From Streptomyces sclerotialus (GTDB taxonomy: Bacteria > Actinomycetota > Actinomycetes > Streptomycetales > Streptomycetaceae): a stretch of 64,000 nucleotides of DNA. Below the pieces are notes generated by a model. That model was given only the letters and a program-made list of their open reading frames with translations, was not told the DNA's origin and made no database searches. Below are positions 16,878-26,071 of the stretch, piece after piece. The number at the start of each line of letters is the position of its first letter. Positions within the stretch are counted from its first letter, which is position 1. Made by a program: the position numbers and the translations under genes. The stretch lies in contig JODX01000001.1 of assembly GCA_000719105.1 (NCBI GenBank), positions 558,001-622,000 of the forward strand, written 5' to 3'.

Positions 16878-16943
16878 GACGGAGACGGAGACGGAGACGG
16901 AGACGGAGACGTAGACGGGGGCGGAGACGGGGGCGGGGGCGGG
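16876..16943. repeat. GGAGAC hexamer microsatellite
   Basis: About five perfect GGAGAC units followed by degenerate ones (GTAGAC, GGGGGC, GGAGAC). The array starts at the stop codon of the VWA gene and fills the gap to the next gene. The strand asymmetry (purine-rich on plus) is extreme. It could affect the end of the operon's transcript or vary in copy number. Confidence 0.8.
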
Positions 16944-16985
16944 TCGGACCGTAGGGGCTTGCCCGCGTGGGCTGTTCCGGTTCCC

Positions 16986-17441
16986 CTAGGCCACGCAGAA
17001 CTCGTTGCCCTCCGGGTCCCGCATCAGCCACCAGTGGCCCGCCTTGCCCTTGTCCACCTCCTCCACACGGGTGGCGCCCAGGGTCTCCAGGCGGGCCACC
17101 GTCTTGTCGCGCTCGCCGGGGCCGGCGTGGACGTCGAGGTGCAGGCGGTTCTTCACGGTCTTGGGCTCGGGGACGTCCTGGAAGAGCAGGCGGCGGCCCC
17201 TGCCTATGCCGGTGAACGGGTCGTACAGGTCCTCGGGGTGCCGGATGGCGGCGTACCCGCGGAAGACGCGGCGGCCGTGGTGCTCGGTGACCGCCGCCTC
17301 GGGCAGGTCGCCCGCCGCCAGCAGCTGGTCGATCAGCGCCGTCTGGTCCTCCACCTCGTACTCCAGCGCGGCGGCCCAGAAGTCCGCCAGTGTCAGGGCG
17401 TCGGTGGTGTCGATGACCAGTTTCCAGTTCAGTGCTGTCAT
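16986..17441 (-). CDS. VOC (glyoxalase/bleomycin-resistance fold) protein
   Basis: A 151-aa vicinal-oxygen-chelate protein. It begins MTALNWKLVIDTTDALTLAD, has NRLHLDVHAG in the centre and ends with HWWLMRDPEGNEFCVA. The last segment is the hallmark of this fold (DPxGNxF). His in LHLDV and Glu in GNEF are the usual metal ligands. Members range from glyoxalases and dioxygenases to antibiotic-binding proteins, so the substrate is open. The start is ATG 17441. It is divergent from the CGNR regulator, with 85 bp between them. Confidence 0.85.
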   Translation of the reverse strand: MTALNWKLVIDTTDALTLADFWAAALEYEVEDQTALIDQLLAAGDLPEAAVTEHHGRRVFRGYAAIRHPEDLYDPFTGIGRGRRLLFQDVPEPKTVKNRLHLDVHAGPGERDKTVARLETLGATRVEEVDKGKAGHWWLMRDPEGNEFCVA

Positions 17442-17462
17442 GTAACTGGTTATAGTGGTTAC
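17442..17462. promoter_or_regulatory. Direct-repeat motif in a divergent promoter
   Basis: Between the divergent VOC and CGNR genes, GTAACTGGTTATAGTGGTTAC contains two adjacent 9-mers, ACTGGTTAT and AGTGGTTAC, bracketed by GTAAC and GTTAC. It is A/T-rich relative to its surroundings and likely a promoter or operator. Confidence 0.4.
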
Positions 17463-17526
17463 GTATGCTGATCGTCCACCGGTACGGTGGAATTCAGCCG
17501 ATACAGCGGAAGCGGGGTGAGCGGTC

Positions 17527-18159
17527 GTGTCGGGCATCGTCCTGCGGTCCGGGTCCGGGCACACCTATCGCTTCGACCCCGGGGCCCTCTGTCTCGAGCT
17601 GCTCACCACCGGCGGGCCCGGCGCCTTCGGCCGGTACGAGATGCTCCACGCGCCCGCGGACCTGGCCGCCTGGGCCGAGCGCTCACGGCTCACGCCCACC
17701 CCCGCGCTGCGGCTCACCGAGGCGGACGTCGAGCTCGCCCGGCGGCTGCGCGACGCCCTGTTCCGTACCGTCGTCGCGCGGACGTGCGGCGGGCTGCCCG
17801 AGTTCGGTGTCCCGGCAGGCACCCGGGGGGATCTCGACGTCCTCAACGACGTGGCCGCCCGGCCGCCGCTGGTCCCCGCGATCAGGGAGGGCGGCGACCG
17901 GACCTGGGCCGGGCCCGCGACCGGGGACCGGCTCCTCTCCACCGTCGCCCGCGACGCCGTCGACCTGCTCACCGGGGCGTATGCGAAGCGCGTCCGTATG
18001 TGCGCCGGTGAGCGCTGCTACCTGGTCTACGTCGACACGTCACGGCCAGGGCGCCGCCGCTGGTGCTCGATGGAGCACTGCGGCAACCGCCACAAGGTGC
18101 GGGCACTGCGCGCCCGCCGGGCCGACGATCCGCCGGCCGACGATCCGCCGGCCGGCTGA
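17527..18159 (+). CDS. CGNR zinc-finger / ABATE-domain regulator
   Basis: A 210-aa protein. The N-terminal ABATE-like domain (residues about 10-150) includes LCLELLTTGGPGAFGRYEML. The C-terminal zinc finger has Cys159, Cys164, Cys180 and Cys185, with the signature CGNR at 185-188 (CSMEHCGNRHKVRALRARR). By family these are predicted stress-responsive transcription factors, with the finger binding DNA and the ABATE domain sensing a ligand. The C-terminus contains a small duplication (ADDPPADDPPAG, a 15-bp direct DNA repeat). Its partner could be the divergent VOC gene. Confidence 0.85.
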   Translation: MSGIVLRSGSGHTYRFDPGALCLELLTTGGPGAFGRYEMLHAPADLAAWAERSRLTPTPALRLTEADVELARRLRDALFRTVVARTCGGLPEFGVPAGTRGDLDVLNDVAARPPLVPAIREGGDRTWAGPATGDRLLSTVARDAVDLLTGAYAKRVRMCAGERCYLVYVDTSRPGRRRWCSMEHCGNRHKVRALRARRADDPPADDPPAG

Positions 18160-18169
18160 CCCCTTCCGG

Positions 18170-18385
18170 TCACGTCGCCGTCGGGTCCACCGTCGCCTGG
18201 TGGGCCAGGGCCAAGTGCTCCGCCGCCTTCGGCCACGGCGGCCACGGCAGGAACACGGCGCCCTTGCGCCAGCCGCACGTGCCGCAGCTCAGTGTGCGCC
18301 GCACGCCCGAGCGCCGTACGTGGACCGTGTGCAGGCGGCCGTGCTGGTCCCAGCGGCTCACCTTGTCCGTGTTGGCCCGCGGCAC
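18170..18385 (-). CDS. Small zinc-ribbon-like conserved protein
   Basis: A 71-aa protein from GTG 18385 (VPRANTDKVSRWDQHGRLHT), with GAGGGG upstream. The middle has RRTLSCGTCGWRKGAVFLPW, a single CxxC pair, followed by a helix AAEHLALAHQ with a His. The two Cys and later His residues could bind one zinc. I believe it is conserved among Streptomyces but know no function. It lies just 3' of the convergent CGNR gene (10-bp gap). Confidence 0.55.
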   Translation of the reverse strand: MPRANTDKVSRWDQHGRLHTVHVRRSGVRRTLSCGTCGWRKGAVFLPWPPWPKAAEHLALAHQATVDPTAT

Positions 18386-18493
18386 GGCCCCACCCCTCGT
18401 CGACGGCGCTCGGGCACCTGACGCGCACCCGAGCAAGGAGTGTGCATCACGAGATCCGTCCGGGGCCGGTCGGGAGGGCCGGTGACCGGTTCC

Positions 18494-19711
18494 TCAGCGC
18501 GCCCCGTTGACGACCGCGGCCGCCATCCGCAGCACCGCCTCGGTGATCAGGCCAGGGGACGTCGCCAGGTTCATGCGGACGAAGCCCGCGCCGCCCGTGC
18601 CGAAGTCCCGCCCGGAGTTCAGGGCGACCCGGCCGCGCCGGAGGAACACGTCCCCCGGGTCGTCGTCGAGGCCCAGTTCCCGGCAGTCGAGCCAGGCCAG
18701 GTAGGTGCCCTCCGCGGGCGTGTACCGGACGGCGGGCAGGTACTCGGCGAGCAGACCGGCCAGCAGACGGCGGTTGTCGTCCAGACCGGACAGCACGGCG
18801 TCGAGCCAGTCGCCGCCGTCCCGCAGGGCCGCGGTGTGGGCGATCACGCCGACGTGGCTGGGGCCGTGGCCGACCTCCTCCGGCAGGCGGGCGAGGTCGT
18901 CGGCCGCGGCGGGCCCGGCGATCGCGAGGGCGGCCTTCAGCCCGGCCAGGTTCCACGCCTTGGACGCCGACATCAGGGAGAGTCCGTTCTCGCCGCCCGG
19001 CACGCTCAGGTACGGCACGAAGGACGCGCCCCCCGCCACGACGGGGGCGTGGATCTCGTCCGCCACGACGCGCAGACCGTACGCCCGGGCCAGCCGCGCG
19101 GCCCGGGTCAGCTCGTCGGCGGTGTGCACGGTCCCGGTCGGGTTGTGCGGGCTGCACAGCAGGTACGCCGGCCGGCCGGTGTTCCGGCTCGCGCCCCGGG
19201 CGGCCCGCCCGAACGCGGCTTCCAGCGCGATGAAGTCGATACGCCCGTCGTGGCCCAGCGGGGCCTCGACCACGGGGCGTCCCATGTTGCGGACGAACTG
19301 GTAGAAGGGCGGGTACACGGGCGAGTTGACCACGACCGGATCGCCCGGACCGGAGACCAGCTTGAGCATCTCCACGACGCCCAGCATCACGTCGGGCACG
19401 ATCGCCGTGCGTCTGACGTCCAGACCGTCCCAGTCCCAGCGTTTCCGGGCGAACTCGGCCAGCGCCTCGGCGTACTCCGTCCCGGCCGGATAGCCGGTGT
19501 CGCCCAGCGCCATCGCCTCGTTGACCGCCCGCACGACCGGCTCGGCCGGTAAGACGTCCATCTCGGCCACCCACAGCGGCAGGACGTCCTCCGGGTGGGT
19601 CCGCCACTTCATGCTCGTACGCCGGCGCAGCTGGCCGAGCGAGAGCCGGTGGAGGGGGTTCGCGCCGTCGTCGTCGTGGGATGCGGCCGTGCCATCAGAT
19701 GCCTGAGTCAT
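18494..19711 (-). CDS. MalY/PatB-type PLP-dependent aminotransferase / C-S lyase
   Basis: A 405-aa fold-type I PLP enzyme. Key elements are [12 protein letters not shown] near the start, [13 protein letters not shown] for cofactor binding, [10 protein letters not shown] with the Asp that contacts the PLP nitrogen, and [15 protein letters not shown] with the Schiff-base lysine. Arg in FVRMNLA would bind substrate carboxylate. The LWVAEMD pattern is characteristic of MalY/PatB cystathionine beta-lyases, which release sulfur from cystathionine or cysteine conjugates. ATG 19711 is used. It has little Shine-Dalgarno signal, so a leaderless mRNA is possible. The gene stands alone. Confidence 0.85.
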   Translation of the reverse strand: MTQASDGTAASHDDDGANPLHRLSLGQLRRRTSMKWRTHPEDVLPLWVAEMDVLPAEPVVRAVNEAMALGDTGYPAGTEYAEALAEFARKRWDWDGLDVRRTAIVPDVMLGVVEMLKLVSGPGDPVVVNSPVYPPFYQFVRNMGRPVVEAPLGHDGRIDFIALEAAFGRAARGASRNTGRPAYLLCSPHNPTGTVHTADELTRAARLARAYGLRVVADEIHAPVVAGGASFVPYLSVPGGENGLSLMSASKAWNLAGLKAALAIAGPAAADDLARLPEEVGHGPSHVGVIAHTAALRDGGDWLDAVLSGLDDNRRLLAGLLAEYLPAVRYTPAEGTYLAWLDCRELGLDDDPGDVFLRRGRVALNSGRDFGTGGAGFVRMNLATSPGLITEAVLRMAAAVVNGAR

Positions 19712-19819
19712 ATGCCACAGCGTGGCGCAGGCCCCAGGCGTCACGCCAGAGGGAGACGGGCCGATCCGCCTTTTTCCGTACTGTTTCCGGGCCTGTTCGT
19801 GCGGTACGACCCCCTCCGC

Positions 19820-21274
19820 TCAGCGCCGTACGTCCGTCGTTTCCCGGAGTTCCGGACTCTGGAGCCGCTCCGCCGTCCGCTCGGCCGTACGGCGCGCCCA
19901 GTGGCCGGTGGTGAGTGCACCCACGGCCAGGACGGCGAGGCCGCAGCCGGTGAGGATCCACCAGCCGGGCCGGGCGGCGGACACGAAGGAGTCGGCGTAC
20001 GACGACGAGCCCACGCCCGCCGCCAGCACCGCGCCGATCACCGCGACGCCCAGTGTCTGGCCGAGCTGGCGGCTGGTGGAGGCGACCGCGGCGGCGACCC
20101 CGGACTGCGCGCGGGGCATGCCGGAGACGGCGGTGTTGGTGATGGGGGCGTTGACGAAGCCGAAGCCGATGCCGAACAGGACGTAGCCGATCACCAGGGT
20201 GACGTCGCGCGTCTCCGCCTCGAAGACCGCGAACAGCACCCCGCTCACCGTCATCGCGCACCCGGCGACCAGCAGCGGGAGGCGCGGGCCCCGGCTGCCG
20301 ACCAGCCGCCCCGACAGGGGTGCGCAGGCGAAGGTCATGAACGCCATCGGCAGCATCCACAGGCCCGCCTCCAGGGCGTTCAGCCCGCGCACGTTCTGCA
20401 GGTACAGCGTGGACAGGAAGAGGAAGCCGCCCAGTGCCGCGAACGCGCTGACCGCGATCACCGTCGCCCCGCTGAACGGTGCCGAGTGGAAGAAGCGCAG
20501 GTCGATGAGGGGTTCGGCGCGGCGCGGCTCGTAGCCGAGGAGGCCCAGCAGGGCGGCCAGGGCGACCGCGCCGAACGGCAGGACGACGGCGGCGCTCGCG
20601 TGCGGCGCCTCGATGATCGCGTACGTCAGCGAGCCGAACAGGACGATCACCAGGAGCTGCCCGACGGGGTCGGGGCGGCGGGCCTTCGGCGCGCGGGACT
20701 CGGGGACGAAGCGCAGGGTGAGCAGCAGCGCGGCCAGGCCCACCGGCAGGTTGATCCAGAAGATCGAGCGCCAGCCGACCGACTCCACGAGCAGCCCGCC
20801 CACCAGCGGACCGGCCGCCATGGATATGCCGACGACCGCGCCCCACACACCGATCGCGCGGGCGCGCTCACGCGGGTCCGTGAAGGTGTTGGTGATGATC
20901 GACATGGCGACCGGGTTGAGCATCGAGCCGCCCACCGCCTGCACCATGCGGAAGGCGACGAGCCAGTGCAGATCCGGGGCGAGGGAGCAGAGCACCGAGC
21001 CGATCGTGAAGACGACCAGCCCCGCCATGAAGACCCGCTTGCGGCCGATCCGGTCGGCCGTCGAGCCCGCGAGCATCAACAGCGAGGCGAGGACGAGGGT
21101 GTACGCGTCGATCGTCCACTGAAGACCCGAGAGGCTCGCGTCCAGGTCCCGCTCCATCGACGGCAGGGCGACGTTCAGAACGGTGTTGTCGAGACTCACG
21201 ATCAGCAGGCTCATGCAGCAGATCGCGAGCACCAGCAGACGTCGGCGGTGGCTGAGCTCGGGCATGCGGTCCAT
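19820..21274 (-). CDS. MFS multidrug exporter, DHA2 (EmrB/QacA) type
   Basis: A 484-aa transporter with about 14 hydrophobic segments. It starts with SHRRRLLVLAICCMSLLIVS, then DNTVLNVALP, a conserved DHA2 signature at the first membrane helix. Motif A appears as LAGSTADRIGRKRVFM, and motif C as GVWGAVVGISMAAGPLVGG. By family it exports cationic drugs or natural products by proton antiport. The start could be ATG 21274 or ATG 21265. Neither has a clear ribosome site. An inverted repeat just upstream (21286-21306) may be the site of a MarR- or TetR-type repressor not encoded next to it. Confidence 0.88.
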   Translation of the reverse strand: MDRMPELSHRRRLLVLAICCMSLLIVSLDNTVLNVALPSMERDLDASLSGLQWTIDAYTLVLASLLMLAGSTADRIGRKRVFMAGLVVFTIGSVLCSLAPDLHWLVAFRMVQAVGGSMLNPVAMSIITNTFTDPRERARAIGVWGAVVGISMAAGPLVGGLLVESVGWRSIFWINLPVGLAALLLTLRFVPESRAPKARRPDPVGQLLVIVLFGSLTYAIIEAPHASAAVVLPFGAVALAALLGLLGYEPRRAEPLIDLRFFHSAPFSGATVIAVSAFAALGGFLFLSTLYLQNVRGLNALEAGLWMLPMAFMTFACAPLSGRLVGSRGPRLPLLVAGCAMTVSGVLFAVFEAETRDVTLVIGYVLFGIGFGFVNAPITNTAVSGMPRAQSGVAAAVASTSRQLGQTLGVAVIGAVLAAGVGSSSYADSFVSAARPGWWILTGCGLAVLAVGALTTGHWARRTAERTAERLQSPELRETTDVRR

Positions 21275-21285
21275 CGTAGGCCAGC

Positions 21286-21306
21286 TTAAGTAGTGCGCCT
21301 AACTAA
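21286..21306. promoter_or_regulatory. Inverted repeat in MFS exporter promoter
   Basis: TTAAGTAG and CTAACTAA surround TGCGC, a near-palindrome whose halves match at six of eight positions. It lies 12 bp before the predicted start of the exporter. The A/T-rich TTAG-type halves resemble MarR-family sites. Confidence 0.5.
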
Positions 21307-21361
21307 TGACTAGTACACCGGTCGCCGGGGGCATGTGGTCGGCATGGGCGACAATGGGGGA

Positions 21362-22504
21362 ATGCCCACGTCCTTCTCCCCCCTCAGTATCGGCCCGCAC
21401 ACCGTCCGGCCGCCCGTCGTGCTCGCGCCCATGGCCGGGATCACGAACGCGCCGTTCCGCACGCTGTGCCGCGAGTTCAGCGGGGGCAAGGGCCTGTTCG
21501 TCAGCGAGATGATCACGACCCGGGCGCTGGTCGAGCGCAACGAGAAGACCATGCAGCTGATCAAGTTCGACGCGTCCGAGAAGCCGCGCTCGATCCAGCT
21601 CTACGGAGTGGACCCGGCGACCGTCGGCAAGGCCGTCCGCATGATCGCGGAAGAGGACCTCGCCGACCACATCGACCTGAACTTCGGCTGCCCGGTCCCG
21701 AAGGTCACGCGCAAGGGCGGCGGCTCGGCCCTCCCGTACAAGCGGAACCTGCTCCGCGCGATCCTGCGCGAGGCCGTGTCCGGGGCCGGTGACCTGCCCG
21801 TCACCATGAAGATGCGCAAGGGCATCGACGACGACCACATCACCTACCTCGACGCCGGCCGGATCGCCGTCGAGGAGGGCGTGACCGCCATCGCGCTGCA
21901 CGGCCGCACCGCCGCCCAGCACTACGGCGGCACCGCCGACTGGGACGCCATCGCCCGCCTGAAGGAGCACGTGCCGGAGATCCCCGTCCTCGGCAACGGC
22001 GACATCTGGTCGGCCGAGGACGCGCTGCGCATGGTCCGCGAGACCGGCTGCGACGGTGTGGTCGTGGGCCGCGGCTGCCTGGGCCGCCCGTGGCTGTTCG
22101 CGGATCTGGTCGCCGCCTTCGAGGGGCGTACGGACGAGTTCGCGCGCCCGACCCTGCGCGAAGTGGCCGACGTCATGGTCCGCCACGCCACCCTGCTCGG
22201 CGAGTGGATCGGCGACGAGGCGCGCGGCGTCATCGACTTCCGCAAGCACGTCGCCTGGTACCTCAAGGGCTTCGCGGTCGGCTCCGAGATGCGCAAGCGC
22301 CTCGCCATCACGTCGTCGCTGGAGGAGCTGCGCACGGGCCTCGACGAACTGGATCTCGACCAGCCGTGGCCGGCCGGCGCCGACGGCCCGCGCGGCCGCA
22401 CCTCCGGCAACAACCGGGTGGTCCTCCCGGACGGCTGGCTGAAGGACCCGTACGACTGCGCGGGCGTGAGCGAGGACGCGGAGCTGGACACCTCCGGAGG
22501 CTGA
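21362..22504 (+). CDS. dus: tRNA-dihydrouridine synthase (DusB-like)
   Basis: A 380-aa flavoenzyme that reduces uridines in the tRNA D-loop with NADPH and FMN. The TIM barrel opens with LAPMAGITNAPFRTLCREF. The catalytic Cys is in NFGCPVPKVTRKGGGSAL, and FMN contacts are in GNGDIW and GRGCLGRPWLF. The C-terminal helical domain binds tRNA. ATG 21362 (MPTSFSPL) is chosen because GGGGGA lies directly before it. Earlier in-frame starts lack this site. The gene is divergent from the MFS exporter. Confidence 0.93.
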   Translation: MPTSFSPLSIGPHTVRPPVVLAPMAGITNAPFRTLCREFSGGKGLFVSEMITTRALVERNEKTMQLIKFDASEKPRSIQLYGVDPATVGKAVRMIAEEDLADHIDLNFGCPVPKVTRKGGGSALPYKRNLLRAILREAVSGAGDLPVTMKMRKGIDDDHITYLDAGRIAVEEGVTAIALHGRTAAQHYGGTADWDAIARLKEHVPEIPVLGNGDIWSAEDALRMVRETGCDGVVVGRGCLGRPWLFADLVAAFEGRTDEFARPTLREVADVMVRHATLLGEWIGDEARGVIDFRKHVAWYLKGFAVGSEMRKRLAITSSLEELRTGLDELDLDQPWPAGADGPRGRTSGNNRVVLPDGWLKDPYDCAGVSEDAELDTSGG

Positions 22505-22536
22505 GGGTTCCCCGGCCGGGTGCGTGGCACAGGCTC

Positions 22537-24483
22537 TCAGGCGCCTCCCACGGCCGTCAGCAGCGCCAGCGGGGCCGCCGCCGACCGGGACTCCCGTACG
22601 CAGGCGTGCGGGTACGGCACCGGCTCCGGATGCCCCGCGCGGTCGTACCCGGCGAGCACCTCCGGCAGCCGGTGACCCGTCGCCGCCGCCGCGTCCACCA
22701 GGCCGTGCGCGACCGCTCGGGCCTCGTCGTGCAGTCCGTAGCGGGCGAGGCCGAGGGCGATGAGGGCGTTGTCGTGGGGCCAGACCGAACCGCGGTGGTA
22801 CGACAGCGGGTGGTACGCCGCCTGCCCGGCGGCCAGGGTGCGCACGCCCCAGCCGGAGAAGAAGTCCGGCTCCAGCAGCCGCCGTCCGACCAGTTCCCCG
22901 TACTCCTTGTCCAGCAGGCCCGACCACAGCAGATGGCCCGCGTCGGAGGCGAGGGCGTCGACGGGACGGCCCTCGCCGTCCAGGGCCAGCGCGGGGAACG
23001 ACTGCTCGGCCATCCAGAAGTCCCGCTGGAAACGGTCGCGCAGATCGCCCGCGGCCTGCTCCAGCAGCGCCGCGTACACCTCGTCCGCCCACACCGTGCG
23101 GGCGAGCTGAGCGGTGCGGCGCAGCGCGTCGTAGGCGTAGCCCTGCGCGCCCGCCGCCATCACCGGGCCGGTCGGGCGCCGGCCGTCCGCCGAGCAGATG
23201 GCGCCGGGGGAGTCCTTCCAGTTCTGGTTGGCGAGGCCGCCCCGGTCCGCGCGGTACACGAGGTAGCCGCGCGAGGTGAGCCCGCCGTGGTCCAGCATCC
23301 AGCCGACCGCCGCGCGCGCGTGCGGCTCCAGGCGGCGGGCCAGCGCCGCGTCCCCGGTCCGCTCCACGTACGCGCCGAGCAGCACCAGGAAGAGCGGGGT
23401 CGCGTCCACCGAGCCGTAGTAGCGCCCGTACGGCACCTGCCCGAAGTGGGCCAGCTCCCCGTGCCGCACCTCGTGCACGATCTTCCCCGGCTGCGCCACC
23501 TCGCGCGCGCCCGTCTCGGTGGCCTGGGTGGCGGCGAGGGCGGGCAGCGTGGCGGCGGCGAGGCCAGGGCGGTAGGGGAGGGCGAAGAGGGAGGTCAGTA
23601 ACGCGTCGCGGCCGAGCAGGGTGAGGAACCAGGGAGCGCCGGCCGCCGGGACCCGCAACTCCTCGCCGTCCGGCCCCTGCGCGGGCACCTGGAGCACGGC
23701 CAGGTCCGACAGCCCGCGCGCGCAGGCCGCCGTCAGCTCCGGCCACGCCGCCGGGAAGGGGACCCCCTCCGCGAACTCCCGCTCCAGCGCCCGCAACCCC
23801 TCGCGCGCCACGGACGGGGACCGTGGCACGTCCAGGTCCCCGGACGCGTCAGCCGCGCCGTGCGGCCGGGCGGCGACCAGCAGCGACAGCCCGGCCGACC
23901 CGTGCGGCTCCAGGTCCAGCGCCCAGACGAGCCGCCGGGCGCCCGTGCCGGTCTCCTCCACGCCGTCCGGCGCGGGCTCGGCCGTGACGGTCGTACCCGA
24001 ACGCCACTCACCGCGCTGGTAGCCGAACTCCACACCGTCGTCCAGGGCCTGCCGCGACCGTACGGCGCCGGTCTTGGCGTACGTACGGTGGTCGGAGCGC
24101 AGCTCGAACTGGTCCGCGAAGTCGGCGTCCGCGGTCAGCGCGATCCGGACCGTCGTGGGCACCGGAAGGTTGCTGGTCACCTGGAGCGACTCCACCAGCG
24201 CGCCCTCGGCGACGGCCTGTTCCCTGAAAAGCGTGTACGCGGGCGGCTCCTGGCGCCCGCCGCGCGGTACGAGCACACAGCGCGCCGTGTCGCCGTCGCC
24301 GACCGGGGTGAGCGCCTCGGGCACGGCGCCGTCGACGGTGAGCTGCCAGCGGCTGAGGTGCCGGGCGTCCCGGACGAACAGCCCGTCCGGGGAGCTGCCG
24401 CCGCGCACCCCGCTGATGTCCCCGCGGTCCCCCACGGCCAGGAACGTCCCGCCGCGCACGAGCAGATGATGCCGGTCCGTCAT
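22537..24483 (-). CDS. Amylo-alpha-1,6-glucosidase-like (glycogen debranching) protein
   Basis: A 648-aa protein. The N-terminal domain (residues 1 to about 220) resembles GDE_N_bis: LLVRGGTFLAVGDRGDISG, then SPDGLFVRDARHLSRWQL. A six-hairpin (alpha/alpha)6 catalytic region follows, with PWFLTLLGRDALLTSLFALP, then NQNWKDSPGAICSADGR and YHRGSVWPHDNALIALGLAR. These match glycoside hydrolases that cut alpha-1,6 or related glucosidic bonds. No signal peptide is seen, so it acts on an internal glycan. It overlaps the upstream glycosidase gene by ATGA, so both are made from one transcript, divergent from the ROK regulator. Confidence 0.85.
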   Translation of the reverse strand: MTDRHHLLVRGGTFLAVGDRGDISGVRGGSSPDGLFVRDARHLSRWQLTVDGAVPEALTPVGDGDTARCVLVPRGGRQEPPAYTLFREQAVAEGALVESLQVTSNLPVPTTVRIALTADADFADQFELRSDHRTYAKTGAVRSRQALDDGVEFGYQRGEWRSGTTVTAEPAPDGVEETGTGARRLVWALDLEPHGSAGLSLLVAARPHGAADASGDLDVPRSPSVAREGLRALEREFAEGVPFPAAWPELTAACARGLSDLAVLQVPAQGPDGEELRVPAAGAPWFLTLLGRDALLTSLFALPYRPGLAAATLPALAATQATETGAREVAQPGKIVHEVRHGELAHFGQVPYGRYYGSVDATPLFLVLLGAYVERTGDAALARRLEPHARAAVGWMLDHGGLTSRGYLVYRADRGGLANQNWKDSPGAICSADGRRPTGPVMAAGAQGYAYDALRRTAQLARTVWADEVYAALLEQAAGDLRDRFQRDFWMAEQSFPALALDGEGRPVDALASDAGHLLWSGLLDKEYGELVGRRLLEPDFFSGWGVRTLAAGQAAYHPLSYHRGSVWPHDNALIALGLARYGLHDEARAVAHGLVDAAAATGHRLPEVLAGYDRAGHPEPVPYPHACVRESRSAAAPLALLTAVGGA

Positions 24484-25952
24484 GCCCGGACCCCTCCCTC
24501 GTCACCGCTGTGGTGACTGCTGTGGTGACTGTTGTGGTGACTGCCGTCGTGGTGGAGCAGGTCGAGCGTCAGCGCGGCGGTCCAGCCGAAGCCGGCCGCC
24601 CCGCGGGCCGCACCGGTGTACGGGTCCACGTACTCCGCGAACCCGGACGCCCCGGCCGTGCGCAGGAAGTCCGCGCGCAGCGCGTCGGCCCGCGCGAGCT
24701 CGCCGTGCAGCCGCAGCCCGCGCTCCAGCAGCCAGGCGGTGTTGAACCAGGCCGGGCCGCGCCAGTAGCGGTGCCGGTCGAAGGCCTCGCCGGTGAGGTC
24801 GTAGCTGGGGACGAGACGGGCCGCGCCCCCGAGTCCGAAGTGCGGCCCGCACGCCGTGCGGACGAGGGTGCCGGCGACGCCGCGCGGCAGGGCGGGGAGC
24901 AGCAGCGGCAGCAGGCCGGAGACGCTCCGCCCGGGGAGGAGGACGCCGGACGGCCGGCCCGCTCCGGGTGCCGTGCCATGCAGGTCCCGGCAGAAGAACA
25001 TGCCCTCCACCGGATCCCACAGCCGGTCCACCAGCGCCGCCGTCAGGCGCTCCGCGCGCGCGTGGCGGGCCGTGCCCGTGGCGCCGAGCTCCTTCGCGAT
25101 CCGGGCCAGCGCGTGCTCGGAGGCGATGAGCAGCGCGTTGAAGGCGGGGTCCTCGACGGCGAAACCGCCGCGCGCCTCGTTCCCGTACGACCGCTCGCGG
25201 TACTCCGCCGCCAGCCGTACGTACCGCCCGTAGTCCAGGTCCGTCGGCCGGTCCCCGGGGGCGCCGTGGGCCAGGTCGGCGCGGCGGAAGGAACGGGCGG
25301 GGGCCGGGGCGACGCGGGACAGCGGGACGTCCCAGCAGGGGGAGTTGTCCATGCCCTGCTCCCACGGGTGCACCACGGATGCCAGCCCGCCACCGCCCAG
25401 GTCGCGGCGGTGCAGCAGATAGCGGTGCCAGGCGGCCAGCCGCGGGTACACGCGGGCCAGGAAGCCGCGGGCCCGCGACAGCCCGGGATCGGCCCGGTGG
25501 ACCAGCCACGCGGCGAGCGCGTGCACCGGTGGCTGCACGATGCCCGAGGTCTGTACGGTGCGCGGGGCGCCCGCGGCGCGTCCGGCGGCCGAGGAGCGCC
25601 AGAAGTCGGGGCTCGGGAAGTAGGCGTCGAGCGGCACGGAGGGGTTGAAGACGATGTGCGGGATCCGGCCGTCGCCCCACTGGGCGGCGAGCAGCGTCTC
25701 CAGCTCCGTCTGCGCCCGTAACGGCGACAGATGGCGCAGCCCCACGGCGATGAACGCCGAGTCCCACGACCACTGGTGCGGGTACAGGCCGCGCGACGGC
25801 ACCGTGGACGTCCCCGTCCAGTTGGCCTTCAGGACCTCGGCGGCTCTCGCGCGCAGAGTTCCGGACGGTCCGGCCGGATCGTATACACCCGTCGCGGGAG
25901 CGGGGCCGGTGCGGGCCGTACGACGGGCGGTCAGCTGGGTGGTGCGGTCCAC
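24480..25952 (-). CDS. MGH1-like (GH63-related) glycoside hydrolase
   Basis: A 490-aa (alpha/alpha)6-barrel enzyme. Indicators are LYPHQWSWDSAFIAVGLRHL, QWGDGRIPHIVFNP and YWRGPAWFNTAWLLERGLRL, as in mannosylglycerate/glucosylglycerate hydrolases and GH63 glucosidases. The acidic residues in SWDSAF and near YWRGPAW would be catalytic. The C-terminus is His/Ser-rich (HHDGSHHNSHHSSHHSGD) and is encoded by an imperfect 12-bp tandem repeat around 24510-24545, so it may vary in length. It is the first gene of a two-gene operon. The ROK regulator starts 120 bp away on the other strand. Confidence 0.8.
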   Translation of the reverse strand: MDRTTQLTARRTARTGPAPATGVYDPAGPSGTLRARAAEVLKANWTGTSTVPSRGLYPHQWSWDSAFIAVGLRHLSPLRAQTELETLLAAQWGDGRIPHIVFNPSVPLDAYFPSPDFWRSSAAGRAAGAPRTVQTSGIVQPPVHALAAWLVHRADPGLSRARGFLARVYPRLAAWHRYLLHRRDLGGGGLASVVHPWEQGMDNSPCWDVPLSRVAPAPARSFRRADLAHGAPGDRPTDLDYGRYVRLAAEYRERSYGNEARGGFAVEDPAFNALLIASEHALARIAKELGATGTARHARAERLTAALVDRLWDPVEGMFFCRDLHGTAPGAGRPSGVLLPGRSVSGLLPLLLPALPRGVAGTLVRTACGPHFGLGGAARLVPSYDLTGEAFDRHRYWRGPAWFNTAWLLERGLRLHGELARADALRADFLRTAGASGFAEYVDPYTGAARGAAGFGWTAALTLDLLHHDGSHHNSHHSSHHSGDEGGVRA

Positions 25953-26071
25953 GCAGGGCTCCCCGAGGACGTCGATCCGGTCGGTTCGGTCGTGGCTACC
26001 ATAGAGTTACGTCTAGTTAACACGCAAAACCCAATATGTAATGCAGAGTTGAGGAACGCAAGGGGGTGCGC

